From Mucor racemosus (lineage: Eukaryota; Mucoromycota; Mucoromycetes; Mucorales; Mucoraceae), in NCBI GenBank assembly GCA_027405735.1, contig JAPEHQ010000003.1, forward strand, positions 682,001 to 746,000: 64,000 nucleotides of DNA, written 5' to 3'. The notes under the pieces were generated by a model that was not told the origin of the DNA, searched no databases, and worked only from the letters and a program-made list of their open reading frames with translations. The translations under genes were made by a program, and so were the position numbers. Positions 23,279 to 34,694 of the stretch are shown here, piece by piece; position 1 is the stretch's first letter, and each line of letters opens with the position of its first letter.

Positions 23279-23426
23279 CACTATGAAGAAAAAATCCCTT
23301 AATTCTCTTAATTATGCCACATTACGGAAAATAAGACAAAATCTAAAAAAAATAAGCAGTGAAAATTTTCTTATTTTCCTTAATGTGGCACAACTAAGAG
23401 AATTAAGAGATTTTTTGTTCATAGTG
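23279..23426. mobile_element. CACTA-type MITE, 148 bp, near-palindromic, target duplication GCT
   Basis: Ends CACTATGAAG.. and ..TTCATAGTG. The two arms pair over about 58 bp with a handful of mismatches (CTTAATTCTCTTA, GCCACATTA, GGAAAATAAGA in both). GCT duplicated at 23276-23278 and 23427-23429. The empty site GAACGGCCAAGTC is seen in reverse complement in copy B near 46990. CACTA ends with 3-bp duplications are the hallmark of the CACTA (CMC/EnSpm) superfamily. Confidence 0.9.
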
Positions 23427-24169
23427 GCTAAGTCGTTTATTATGTTATGGTATATCTAAGTTTTTAATAAAAAATGTTTTATTTTTTTTTTACTTTTCTT
23501 ATATTTAACCATGCATTATCTGAAAAATCAGACTTTATAGCGGACATTTTTGGGGCTCATTTTACCCTTACCAACACTCATGATTTTGATCAAAAAACAG
23601 AAAAATCAAATTTTGATACCAAAATCAACGTTTACATATACTACAATATGAGAGAAAATTGTAGCTATATCTAATACACATTTTATAAAAGCTTAATATT
23701 GAATGTTAATTAATGAAAATTTGTACTTTTGTCCCAAAAACGGGATTTTGGTTAAAGGATTTTCATGTAATATTTTGTAATAAAAATGTTTGTTATTTTT
23801 TATTGAGCAAATAGAGCACTAAATTTGGTACATGTGTATATTTTTTGTTTTTATAATTGGTATTATAATTAACTCTAGATTTGCAAAATCAGAAAAAAAA
23901 ATTAAAAAGTGTCAAAATTGATGATCTGGACAAGAATAATTTTCAAAATTAATATTCCGCTTATAAGCCTTGTAAGTCTTAAAATTAAGAAATTTTATAA
24001 TACTTGTGATCTTTTTCAAGAATTAAGAATGCTATAACCACTTGATTCAAGCTTATTACTGTAAATATTTATACATGTTAATATTGTGTGGTAGTTTATT
24101 TGATGATAATATAGACTTACTTGATAATTAAGGCGCTAGAGGTGACTTAATTAAGTTTTAGTCTTACCC

Positions 24170-24432
24170 CCCCTCCAACATCATAAACATAAACATGGCC
24201 ATCACTGGGACCTATTGCCATCTTTTTACCCTCTTTGTCCCAAGTCCCAAGCCAATTTATTCAATGCTTTACCAGAACAAACTTACTTTTGACCTATAAA
24301 AATTGATTTATTAGTAAAATTAATTATTAATAACAAGCTAATAAGTAATAATCATGGTGTACCTTTGATAGTTGGTAATGGTATACAAGAAGACAACATC
24401 TTGTTTTCCTCTTCTTAGCTGTTGGCCACTAA
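24170..24432 (-). pseudogene. Captured gene fragment (dynein intermediate chain WD40-like), copy A
   Basis: The minus strand encodes KALNKLAWD, then a short duplication/indel (a repeated GGGACTT segment) breaks the frame before DGHVYVYDVGG. It is the same fragment as at 45992-46256, including the upstream exon-like block (GQQLRRGKQDVVLYT) and the intervening intron-like sequence. Broken and inside a transposon, so not functional as dynein. Confidence 0.6.
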
Positions 24433-25140
24433 ATAGAAATAAATTTTTTTTAAAAACTAAATAGACTAACATGGGTTTATTCATTCATTCAAATCAAGTC
24501 AATATTATACAACATACTTTTATAATCTCCAGTTTTTCTCCAGGTAGATATCGACTTTAGATCAAAAAAGCATTGATTATAACGTAGATAATGGAACAAA
24601 AAAATGATTAAGTCCTGGATGCTTTTTTTGTTCGAAAAAGATATTATAACGCGCCCTAACATTAACAGTTAATAGTTTATTTCCAAATAAACAAGAGGAA
24701 AAACACGTACTTGTACTACCTGCTTCTTGATTTCAGTTTATAAAAAAATATTGGCCTTTTTGTTGTAGTTTTAAACGTAAATAAAAGAGCTAAGGAAGAG
24801 TGGGAAAGAAAAAAGATTTTGTGCGTTATAAACAGAAATTTACAAAGGCATAAACGCTTTTAGTGTTACCAAACGGGTTGTTGTCGTTGTTCCCGTTTGG
24901 TCCCCGAAAGAAGAACATGGGCAGAAATCTTTTAAACACCAAATTCCAAATTGATGTATCTCGTCAATAAGACAATTCTGTTGAATCAGAGTAAATCACA
25001 TCTGTTTTAAACCATTCAAATTATCTTCGTTATTAATTATATTACGATTGATATACTTTGATAAATTGACTAAAAACCCTTGATCTCATTGCTCTGCTCA
25101 TCTGGGCTGCCTGATCTGCACAAAATTTCTTTATTCTGCC

Positions 25141-25484
25141 TGATGTATTATTCTTAAACCGGATCATGTCAAATCCAAAAAAGTAAACAATAACAGATTT
25201 GGAACCGGAAATTACTTAATTGAATATTAACTATACCATGCTCCTAAAAGCATGGTGCTATAGAAGCATGGTACAAAAGCATGATACTCCTGTGCGATAT
25301 TCCAACGTGATATACCAACATGACACATTACTATTAAATAACACCTAAACTTCCGTACCACATTATTAATTCCCCAAATCAAATAGTATATAAACCCTAT
25401 TAATTTCATTTCAATAAACAATATCTCTTTACTTATTGATTAAACCTCTAGTTTTACTTAACATAAACATATTCTGATAAATGA
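25141..25484. mobile_element. Probable solo LTR, 344 bp, target duplication CTGCC
   Basis: Interrupts copy A between ATTCTGCC and CTGCCCATC; copy B has the uninterrupted ATTCTGCCCATC (reverse of about 45285). Begins TGATGTATTA, ends GATAAATGA, and contains TATATAAACC (25386-25395) and AATAAA downstream, the usual LTR layout. The end is TGA rather than CA, so the superfamily assignment is uncertain. Confidence 0.65.
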
Positions 25485-25524
25485 CTGCCCATCTGTGCAG
25501 ATCATTATGCTCATGGAAAGTATA

Positions 25525-25822
25525 TGATTTATCGAAAGGTAAATCGTATGAAAATTAATCAAATGAAAAAATACCGTTTTATTATGAGCTTATAGAGGGG
25601 GTTTATATACTAATTGAATGAGTGTATTAAATGTGAGTGATAATATAATTAGAATGAGCATTTGGATATTGTGTGGATATATTGGAATCATGCTTCTATG
25701 ATTCAATAGTAGCATGATGATAGACGCATGGAATATGACCTTGCTTGACTTGCATGTTGAACATCATGGTTTGACAGATGCTCTAAATTGGTAATTCGGT
25801 AATTCCTAATTCTGATAGATCA
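25525..25822 (+). mobile_element. Solo LTR, 298 bp, target duplication GTATA, related to chromovirus LTR
   Basis: TGATTTATCG..GATAGATCA bounded by GTATA at 25520-25524 and 25823-25827. The sister copy is at 56943-57239. Its last about 120 bp (CATGATGATAGACGCATGG.. GGTTTGACAGA.. TTCCTAATTCTGATAGATCA) match the minus strand of the 662-bp chromovirus LTR, so the families are related. Confidence 0.88.
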
Positions 25823-26089
25823 GTATAGTTTGGCCGTAGTGATTATCCCTATTTGTAGTAAATATACGGCATTCTGATTGTGAAAAGTAAGTTTCAGATG
25901 GTTTTCAGATGGTTTTCGAATTTTCGGTCCAATATTGAGTCGAATTATATCAAACCTTCAAATACCATATACCTTTCTTCTATGCGCCATTGATAATCGT
26001 CCAAAAATAGGAGACTTAATGTCAGAATATAAATGCACCACCGAACTAATATTATTGACCAAAGTTTGACCTAAAATCGATTGTAGAAA

Positions 26090-27315
26090 TTAAGCACCAA
26101 AATCGAGGTACTAATTTTTTGTATGCAAAAGATGAATGCAACTGAAAACTACTCAGCGTTTTTTGTTTCAGCAATAAATATTGATTTTCGTTAATATAAG
26201 CAAAGTAATAGTCTATATCACAGTTTAAGACATATAGTAACGGGGTTCCAAAATTGATTTGAAAAAAAAAGATGAAAAATGATTAAAAAAACAAAATTGT
26301 TTAATAGCTCATGAACTGCAAAGTAAGTAGACTTAGCATATTGAATAATTTTTGTACAGTTTTAAATTTTGCATTTATTTAAACAAAATTCAAAAAAAAG
26401 TTTCTCATAAAGTTTTGCGCAAAATATGATTGAAATTTTGGAGGTTTTTTGAAGATACAGATTACTTTTTATATGCATGTCTTAAATATGAGTATTTGAT
26501 ATGATTTAAAGCAAAATTGTCTATCGATAGAGCTACTGCTGAACCTTCTAGCTGCATTTTTCGTAGAGAAAACGTGATTTTTGTCATTTTTTTTTCAAAT
26601 TCAGGATTTGATATGAGGATATACAAGGGAATAATTGAAGCTAGAAACGACGACGGTATTCTCTTGTAAACATTTTTAAGGATATCTCCACGAAAAACCA
26701 ATATTTTGAAAAAAAACTAAATTGGGTCCAAGAGAACTCAACGAGGCGGATGACATGAGTGTAGAAAAAACGCCGCACAATTTAACGAATATTTTGAAAC
26801 CTACTACAAAAATGTCAAAAAAATGAAAAAACAAAATAAAATTGCTCAGAATTTTTTCATATCAAAATATTTTATAGAACATTTTAAAACAAGTAAGTTT
26901 TATTATTAGAACGTATTAGTGTAGCTTAATTGTTTGTAGAGGTATGAAGGCTTAAAGTTTTTGACTTTTAGCAGTGAAATACGTGTAAAAATCTGAAACA
27001 TTAGCATTGAAAAACTAATACCACTTGCAAACAATAGGATATTTTTAGACACTTGTTTTTGGATTAAAGTTGAACATCTCAGGTACGTTGGCATATAATT
27101 TTTTCTTGGCGTTATTTAGTGAAAAAAAAAAGTAAAACAGGGATGAAAAGTGGGACCCAGTTTTCAAGGAAAAAACAAATAAATTTATTTGTTTTTGTGT
27201 CTCTCGTGATATATGAAATAAATTTAGGAATCGGTAGTATATTGCGACCAATTTGTATCTATTTAGCAGTGTCTAAGATATATCCTAAAATGGTTTTAGT
27301 ATGAGCTCAGTGATA
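26090..27315 (+). repeat. Dispersed repeat R1, copy 3 (about 1.2 kb)
   Basis: Collinear with 43485-44695 from 'cgaggtactaattttttgta' to 'gtgtctaagatatatcctaaaatggttttagtatgag'. Contains a minus-strand frame (26462-26701) whose KNVYKRIPSSFL..IPLYILISN segment is also found in copies 2 and 4. No terminal repeats identified. Confidence 0.8.
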
Positions 27316-29200
27316 GAAAAGAGAGTACGCTACAATTTTGAAGATTAGCAATTTTGGAAATTGAACCCATTTTTATATAAATTGTTCGCACAAAAAGTAA
27401 CTGTTTAATCCATATCTATCCATTGAGCCGATTGTGTTTGCCGAGAAGTATATAATATAGCAAAGATGTTAGAAATTAGTAATATTTTTTGTACTTTTAA
27501 AGCATAATTGAGGTACTAAAAAAAAATTGTATTTCAACGACATATTAAACTGCTCATTGATTCAACCTTTGTTTTCATTTTTTCATTTTTTTTTCATTTG
27601 GGACAGCATCAGCTAGTAGTATATAGAATGTAGTACCTGCAATTTTTAAATTATAAAAAAATGGATCAATTTAGCATTCTTTATTTATGCATTAATTTGG
27701 TAGCAATTATTGGCCTTCGATGGTATTGTTAGCATCGATAGCATAGTTATCGCCAAGCAAATTTACTATATATATATATATATATCATAAACTTGTTCAT
27801 CATACGATTGCAATTGTACATTTATCTCTGATAAAATGACAATGCACAGAGCTCCAATTTTTCTGTCAGAAAAAGTGATGTAAGCGGTAATATAATACGT
27901 ATACTATATTGAAGAAGGAAATAAAATGAGGGTACTCATTACGATAATGACATAAAATCTTTATTTTTCCATAGAAATTCCATATAATAACCTTTCATCA
28001 TCGTGGCTGCATTATCTGTAGCCTTTGTATCAGTGTTTCAAACAGCATATAACATTAGCATTTGCATGACCAGACATTATTATTTCAAATGCTATCAACA
28101 AGCTATTTTTGATTGGAGCTGCATGCTTCAATTAGATAAAAAGACGAGACAGGATTTTTGTTCATCCATGATTTTGATACAAGTGATAAGCAAAGAGTAG
28201 ATATCAAGTCTTATATTTGTGCAACGAAATAAAATCTCACACCAAATATTCTGACCCTTGAAATTTGTCAGGGAATTTTGTCATACCTTGATTGTGGGAG
28301 AACCCTTATGAAACAAGAAAATTTTCCCTTAACGTAACTTTACAAGATACCGAATAGCCTTACCTAAGTTTGATTGAGTGAGAAAAAGAGGAAAATAAGA
28401 ACGTGGTGGTAAATATTTTCCCAGAATCAAGGTTGGTTGATAATATTATATAATAATCTCAAATGTTTTGATAACGAGTATTATGGAGATTATGATTTTC
28501 TCTACAAATGACAGATCACATTATATACAAGATACATATGGTAGCATATCTGTCAATTCACTTCAAAACATTTAAAAATTTTATGATGCATAAGTACAAT
28601 ACTGCATTTGCAACTGAGAAATTTCGATGATCGAAAAAAGGGTTTTAAGGGTATAATAAATCACCGCGTCAGGACAGTACTCTGATCATCCGAAGTACAA
28701 TATCAATGATAACTATTAAATTACACAGCAATAATATACCTTATTTTCTCTTTCGAGATTAAAAAAGGAAGATAAAAGCATGTCTTTGACGAAAAGATTG
28801 GTTTCCCAATATTTTATTTAGTTTTTAATATGAACAAGAACCTTATTAAATCATTGTGCTACATGATACAAATGATGGCTTGTTTCGTATTATGATGAGG
28901 AGTACCACTACGAATAATATTAAATAAATGTTCTAGATATTGGTACTATAATGCGCAATCGAATGATTCTTGTATGAGTTTTCAGTACCTGAAAATTTAA
29001 CTAAATAAAATGCGATTGTGTTGAGGTATTTCATATTACCAATATTTTTAGTATGCATATATAGTTCATGAGAAAAAATATGGATTTTTGCGTACAAAAT
29101 CGATTGACGCGGATAAATCATAATTATCAGGTACACATATTTTTACCCCAGCTATTATTTCATTTGATTTTCTTCGTTTTTACTACCAAATTGAAAAATA
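27316..29200. other. Gene-free stretch before the GST gene
   Basis: AT-rich. A (TA)9 microsatellite is at 27767-27785. Short accidental frames only. The last 150 bp would be the GST promoter. Confidence 0.55.
27767..27785. repeat. (TA)n microsatellite
   Basis: Nine TA units followed by a T. Confidence 0.9.
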
Positions 29201-29866
29201 ATGTCAGGATCTATTACTTTAGTAGGTGCACCATTCTCTACCTTTACTCGTACTATGCGTATGGCATTGCGCCATTTGAATGTAGAATACAAGCTTGAAC
29301 AAACCATGCCTCATACTGAAGTTGCTTACAAGTATAGTCCCTTTGGACGTATTCCTTCTCTTTTACACAAAGATCAAGTTATTTTTGAGACATCAGCTAT
29401 TCGTGATTACATTGATACAACCATCAATAATGCTCTTACACCTCAAGATTTGAATACAAGACTTAAAATGGATCAACTCATCAGCGTACTCTGTGATTAC
29501 ATATTTCATCATATTGTATTTGGTGTTGCTAAACCTCGTGAGAATTATGAAAAGCAAGGAAAGGCCGAGTCTGAAATTGGCGAGCTATTGAAGAAACCAT
29601 TGAAGCAAGCAGGCAAGATTATTGGTGCAGTAGATGGTCTAATTGATAAAAGTGGACCCTTCTTGTGTGGCCATGAAATAACCTGGGCTGATTACTTTGT
29701 CTATCCTGCCATTGCTGATTTATTCTCGTTACCCGAAGAAAAATTCCTTGAAGAGAAAGCACCTAAATTATCTGAATGGTACAAGCAATTTAAGGAACGT
29801 GAAGAGGTAATTCACACTTATCCTGGCACCATTGCTGATATAAGAAGTAAGAAATCAAGTTTGTAA
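29201..29866 (+). CDS. Glutathione S-transferase-like protein
   Basis: Single exon, 221 aa, no signal peptide. N-terminal thioredoxin fold: SITLVGAPFSTFTRTMRMAL (beta1, active-site Ser/Thr loop, alpha1), then LNVEYKLEQTMPHT, SPFGRIPSLLHKD with the cis-Pro typical of GSTs (R-I-P-S-L), and the GSH-binding 'E-T/S-SAIRDYI' (FETSAIRDYID). C-terminal helical domain with GPFLCGHEITWADYFVYPAI, matching the GST alpha6 N-capping motif (G..ITWAD/S-x-x-x). Cytosolic detoxification by glutathione conjugation is expected, but the class cannot be assigned. The ATG chosen is the first in frame, just after an AATA leader. The next gene starts 250 bp downstream in the same direction. Confidence 0.88.
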   Translation: MSGSITLVGAPFSTFTRTMRMALRHLNVEYKLEQTMPHTEVAYKYSPFGRIPSLLHKDQVIFETSAIRDYIDTTINNALTPQDLNTRLKMDQLISVLCDYIFHHIVFGVAKPRENYEKQGKAESEIGELLKKPLKQAGKIIGAVDGLIDKSGPFLCGHEITWADYFVYPAIADLFSLPEEKFLEEKAPKLSEWYKQFKEREEVIHTYPGTIADIRSKKSSL

Positions 29867-29974
29867 AACCCTGAATCCAACTTTCTAGACCTTGTAAGAC
29901 AAAAAATATTTATATCAATTACATTATTAAAGTGATAAGGGTCAAATTATATAATGAAACTTTATTTGTTGTGC

Positions 29975-30040
29975 GGGGGAAGACATTCCTCAAAGTAATT
30001 TTGTAACATTGCGTTTTCTTTCTTGTTTTTAGTATAAATA
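29975..30040 (+). promoter_or_regulatory. Hexosaminidase core promoter: GCGGGGG and TATAAATA
   Basis: GCGGGGG (G5 at 29975-29979) lies 138 bp and TATAAATA (30033-30040) 77 bp upstream of the ATG. GCGGGG matches the generic fungal Mig1/CreA site SYGGRG (inference). Confidence 0.55.
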
Positions 30041-30116
30041 CAATGCTAGTAGTTTGTTTTCTCTTGTTTTATTTTCTTCATCATTCTTTTAAATCACTTT
30101 CCTTTTTTATTAAATA

Positions 30117-31875
30117 ATGAAGTTGTTGTCAGTCATTGCTGCCTGTGCTTTGGTTTCTGCTGGTGTTGAAGCCAAAACCTTCCTTTTCCCCATTCCTCAA
30201 GATGTTGCCTGGGCTGGCACTTCTACCACTCTTTCTAGCAACTTCAAAATTTCTGGTGCTCAAAATGCTCATGTTAAGAAAGCTGCTGATCGTTACTTGT
30301 CTTTAATCAAGAAGGAAAAGTGGGTTCCCGTCCAAGTTTCTACTGATAAAACCAAGGTCAAGGCCAGTAAGAACCAATTAAAGGGTATTAATATCAAGGT
30401 TAAGAATAACAAGGTTAAGCTTGATATCGACGTTGATGAGTCTTACAAGTTGGATGTTCCTTCTCAAGGCGGTTATGCTACTCTTACTGCTCCTACTTGG
30501 GTTGGTGCTCTTCGTGCATTGGAAACCTTTTCTCAATTGGTTGTTGCTGATGGTAAAAAGCTCGTTGCTCACACTGCTAGCATTAAAGATAAGCCTACTT
30601 ATGGCCATCGTGGTATCTTGTTGGATACTTCTCGTAATTACTATCCTGTTAAGGATATCTTGCGTGTTATTGATGCTCAAGCCTTCAACAAGATGAACGT
30701 TTTGCACTGGCATGCTACTGACTCTCAATCATGGCCATTGTATTTCAAGTCTCATCCCGAACTTTCCAAGAATGCTGCTTATTCCAGTAAGGAAGTTTAT
30801 ACCCCATCTGATGTCAAGAAGATCTTGGCTTATGCTGAAGAGCGTGGTATTCGTGTTATTTTGGAACTTGATATGCCTGCTCACACTGCTACCATTGGTG
30901 AATCTTATCCTGATTACATGCTCTGTGCTGATGAGTTCTGGGCTGCTTATGCTGCTGAACCCCCTGCCGGTCAATTGAGTAGGTTTTTTTTTTTTTGTTA
31001 TTTGTGTTGTTCAATTATTTAATCAATCAATTTAAATAGATCCCCTCAATAACAAGGCCTTTGGTCTCGTCAAGGACCTTGTAAAGGAAGCTACCGATAT
31101 TTTCCCCGATACCCTTTATCACACTGGTGGTGATGAAATCAACACTGCTTGTTGGGATTTAGATGCTGGCATCCAAGCATATACTAGCAAGCACAACATG
31201 ACTACCAAGGAAGTTTGGTTCGAATGGACCAACAAATTATTAAACTTTGTCAACACCAAGACTGACAAGCGTCCTATCATTTGGGAAGATCCTATCAAGG
31301 ATGGTGGAAGTTACCCCAAGAACACTGTTGTTCAAGCTTGGCTCGCTCCTCCCTCTACCTACACCGCCATTGGTCATGATGTTATTGTTACCAACTATGA
31401 TTACTTTTACCTTGATTGTGGTCACGGTGGTTGGGTAGGTAACGATGATCGTTACATTAGTCCTAATCAAACTGAAACTGCTGCTGATACTTTCAATTAC
31501 GGTGGTGTTGGTGGTTCATGGTGTGCTCCTTTCAAGACATGGCAACGTATTTACAGTTATGACATGAGCCGTGGCGTCAAGGAGTCTCACAAGGGTAAGA
31601 TTTTGGGTGGTGAGTTGGCCATGTGGGCTGAGCAAACTGGTCCCACTGTTATTGATGGTCGTCTCTGGCCTCGTGCTGCTGCTGGTGCTGAACTTTACTG
31701 GTCTGGTTCTTATGACAATAAAGGTGTCAGACGTACTGTCAAGACTGTATCTGAACGTTTCTACGATTGGGTCTATCGTCTCCAAGCTCGTGGCATTGAT
31801 GCTGAACCTGTTCAACCCAAGTACTGTGCTCGTCATCCTGGTGCCTGTGATCTTAATGACCCCAATGCCAAATAA
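30117..31875 (+). CDS. Secreted beta-N-acetylhexosaminidase (GH20)
   Basis: Cleaves terminal N-acetylglucosamine from chito-oligosaccharides; extracellular or wall. 565 aa from two exons (30117-30978 and 31040-31875; intron with a T-rich 5' part). Signal peptide MKLLSVIAACALVSAGVEA, cleavage likely after residue 19. GH20b-like N-terminal domain to about residue 145, then the TIM barrel: YGHRGILLDTSRNYYPV, MNVLHWHATDSQSWP, GIRVILELDMPAHT, and the catalytic HTGGDEIN with Asp319-Glu320. Later WEDP, VVQAWL, a Cys-containing YLDCGHGGWVGND and LGGELAMWAEQ (Trp subsite) are all as in active fungal enzymes. Several N-glycosylation sequons (e.g. NQT, NMT). Codon bias is strong, so it is probably highly expressed. 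It acts after endochitinases in wall recycling or chitin use. Confidence 0.96.
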
Positions 31876-33670
31876 ATTTATAATCCTTAAATCAACAAAT
31901 ATTTTAAACCACAAGACGCATAAATTATATGCATCTAGAATCTAATTAATTTTATAATTACAGTAATAAAATCTATAATCTCAAATCAAAATCGGGTTTT
32001 TTTTAGTAGTATCAATTATATATATGAACATCCCAAGTTTCACTTCATAGTTGTTTCTAAACTGAATTGACCTTACTATCTTTTTCGGCGGTAATCATTA
32101 TAGTAAATATAATGTTTACAATAGACAACAAGCGGCAAGATTAGATATTTTGATTCTCTTTCATTATAAGAAAAACCTCAAGGAATTTTACTTTATCTTA
32201 AGATTAAGTGTTTATAACATTTTTTTATTAATTAAAGCTGTAATATGCATATTCTACTCACATATTTTTGTTTACTTTACCAAGTAGATAAAAACCTGCG
32301 TTAAGGAGAGTTGTATTAAGCTTTGCAATCATAAATTTGCAGAGAAATCGAATTCAAATACCGACGAAATTCTGATTGCCAGATCTTTGAAATCGGCATT
32401 TTTCGAACCTTTCCGTCACTCTTTCGCAAATTCCTCCAGAAACTAATAAGTAAACTTACCGAGCTTATTAATTGTTCTGAGTAATGTCTTAAATTTTACA
32501 TTAAATGATGTTATTTTCAAAAAATGTTACCACCATAAATTTTGCGCAATTTGGAAAAGTAAAAATATCGGTTTTATCGACAGAAATCCGTTTTATGAAT
32601 AATTAATATCCAAATAAGTGCTTTCATGTGATACTACGACAAATTCTGGTTATTTTGAGCTTAGGAAAGGTATAGTAAAAAATCCCGTTTTGGGGGTCAA
32701 AATGCCGATTAAACAGTTTTTCTCGATTTTTGCTTATATTTGTAAGGGTTGGAAGGTCGATTTGAATCGTGTTTTTCATCACTCAAAAAATTTAAGAAAA
32801 AAATACAGAATGAAGGTATTTGATCCAAGAAATAGTTTTGACAAGGCCTGTACCCCTGATTTATACGAAATGTGCATAAAACAATCCTTTAAAAACACTA
32901 GATTTTGATTGTTTCAGCAGAATTGCGCATAATTGAAGGCATATACAGTATAATGTAATGGTGCTAAAATGTCTTAATACGTTCACTTAATCAACAAGTA
33001 AATGATTGATATTAATTTTTCGTTTCATCCTATTTTGTGGCAGTAACACAATATTCCTCAGAAGGCAATTTAATATGTGAAACTATGAGAATTAAGCAAA
33101 CTTGATAATTTGCTACATATCAACTTATATGCACTACTGTTAACAGCATCTAAGTGTTCGCATTTGTAGAAGATGTAATCGGTCGTTTTCATAGAGTATT
33201 CATAAAGCAAAATAAACAAAGGTAGATCATTAAAAGATGCTCGTTTCATTGGGATTTAGACCCAGGCGCTAAACTTAATTGCTTTATCTCTCTATTCCTA
33301 TTGTTGCTACATAAACACGAGGATAGTTAACATAATGCTATTAACAAGTGCTTGGTTTTAGATAAATTCCAGCAATTGGTTTTCTTTGCAGAGAAACTGA
33401 AGCGTCTGGGTCGTATATCTCAAAACTAAATTTGGCTATTATCGAGTTTTATAAATTTGCTACTCTAAACAAGATGCATTAAGACTAGCTCAAATTTGTC
33501 CTTGCAACCAAGAAGCATATTGAAACCATCATGGACTCCAAGCTTTATTGCAAATGGAGTAGAAACGATTAAAAAAAAATAGCTAAAAATTATAGAAAGA
33601 CAAAATGAATTATTAATATGTAAGATTTTATGAATGTAAAATGATGTCTAAAGGGGAGTCTTCTATATAT
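31876..33670. other. Gene-free stretch between hexosaminidase and DTW gene (tail to tail)
   Basis: AT-rich, no supportable gene. A 97-codon open frame at 32618-32908 has no codon bias or recognisable motif and is probably accidental. Confidence 0.5.
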
Positions 33671-34651
33671 TTATTGCTGTTTTTCTTCTTTTTGGTCTTC
33701 TTCTTTCTCTTCTTTTCCTTCTTTGTATTTAATATAGTCTTTCTGTTGATGTCTATGACTAAATTTAGCGGATTTTTGTGTTTGATATCTATTTTGAATT
33801 AAATTATAAAAGAATTTATAATAAAACATTAAATTATCATATTTTCCATCATAGGGTGCTTCAAAAGTCTCTCCAAATTCTCGATATAAATAATAAATAG
33901 CTTCAATTGTTGCTAAATGCTGATCATCTACATTCTGAAAGCGCCAAAAATGTGTTTTGCGTGGTGCAATTGTCACTCGCTGCATTTTCTTTAAAATAGG
34001 TGTATTGTTGGTGATTTGTTTTGCTTGAATCCATGTACCATCAATCACAACAACTCGATCAAATGATTCTCGGGGTATATCAGTTAATTGCTTAGCATTC
34101 TAATAGCAAGGTTAAATAATCATTAAAGTTGATTTCGAGAAAAGACTTACTGGACCGGGGAATAAAAGCAATGTTCTCTCTGGATCAGTGAAATCAGGTA
34201 CTTCAGGCCATGTATGAATATCAACATCATCTGGTGCAATAATACTGGCATGAATAGCTGTTGATTTACCATCAAGTTCTTTATGGTGCTTAATGCTATT
34301 TTAAAACGAGAATAGAAAATAGTAAGCAAAGCTATGCAACAATATATCTGTTAAAGCAGGACTTACACATCTAAATGCACAGGAAGTTTGACAGTTGGTA
34401 TATTTGATCTTTCCATGCCAACTACTTGATGGCATTTATAACAAAAATATTTGACAGTTTTCTTGCAGGTTGGACATGTTGAACGTTGTTGTGTGTCTTT
34501 TAAGACTTGATCGTCTGATATTTTCAATTGATCAAAAGGACCTTCTAAAGTTTGATCTAAAGCTCGTTTTCTGTTGGTTTCTATTTAGGTTTTAGATTGT
34601 TTTCAACAAAATATAGGTGGTATTTCCTCATTTACCTTCTAATTGACTCAT
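33671..34651 (-). CDS. DTWD1: DTW-domain protein (DTWD1-like tRNA-uridine aminocarboxypropyltransferase)
   Basis: DTWD1/DTWD2 add an acp group from SAM to uridines in tRNA (family knowledge). ATG at 34651; exon 1 is only 16 nt, intron 1 ends 'taaatag' before AAACCAACAG; at least four exons, stop at 33671. Features in order: a Cys cluster (STCPTCKKTV, FCYKCHQV; two CxxC pairs), TVKLPVHLD, IKHHKELDGKSTAIHASII, DPERTLLLFPGP, then VVVIDGTWIQAKQI, the DTW-type motif (D-G-T-W), and HLATIEAIYYLYREF near the C-terminus (family: L.S.IEA). The last about 30 residues are a Lys/Glu-rich tail ending EEKQQ. The canonical third motif is D-G-T-W here, as in DTWD1. Confidence 0.85.
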
Positions 34652-34694
34652 TTGTATTGATGAAGTGAAGGGAAAGGAAAAAATCCTGTGAAAT

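Larger units (their letters stand above)
21205..25841 (-). mobile_element. CACTA-type non-autonomous element, copy A (old, carrying four insertions)
   Basis: Reverse-complement partner of the element at 45235-48471 over its whole length, minus the insertions. The left terminus TACTATGGCCGACC (first base mutated from C) and the right terminus TTTGGCCGTAGTG match the terminal inverted repeats of copy B. Removing the insertions at 21458-22119, 23279-23426, 25141-25484 and 25525-25822 and their duplications leaves about 3.18 kb, against 3.24 kb in copy B. No transposase frame. It carries the dynein intermediate chain fragment at 24170-24432. Flanking trinucleotides no longer match (GAT/ATT), in keeping with age. 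Confidence 0.85.

Noticed and set aside
30378..30978. Several open frames on both strands inside the hexosaminidase
   Set aside because: Shadows of the real, codon-biased reading frame, which has full GH20 motifs.
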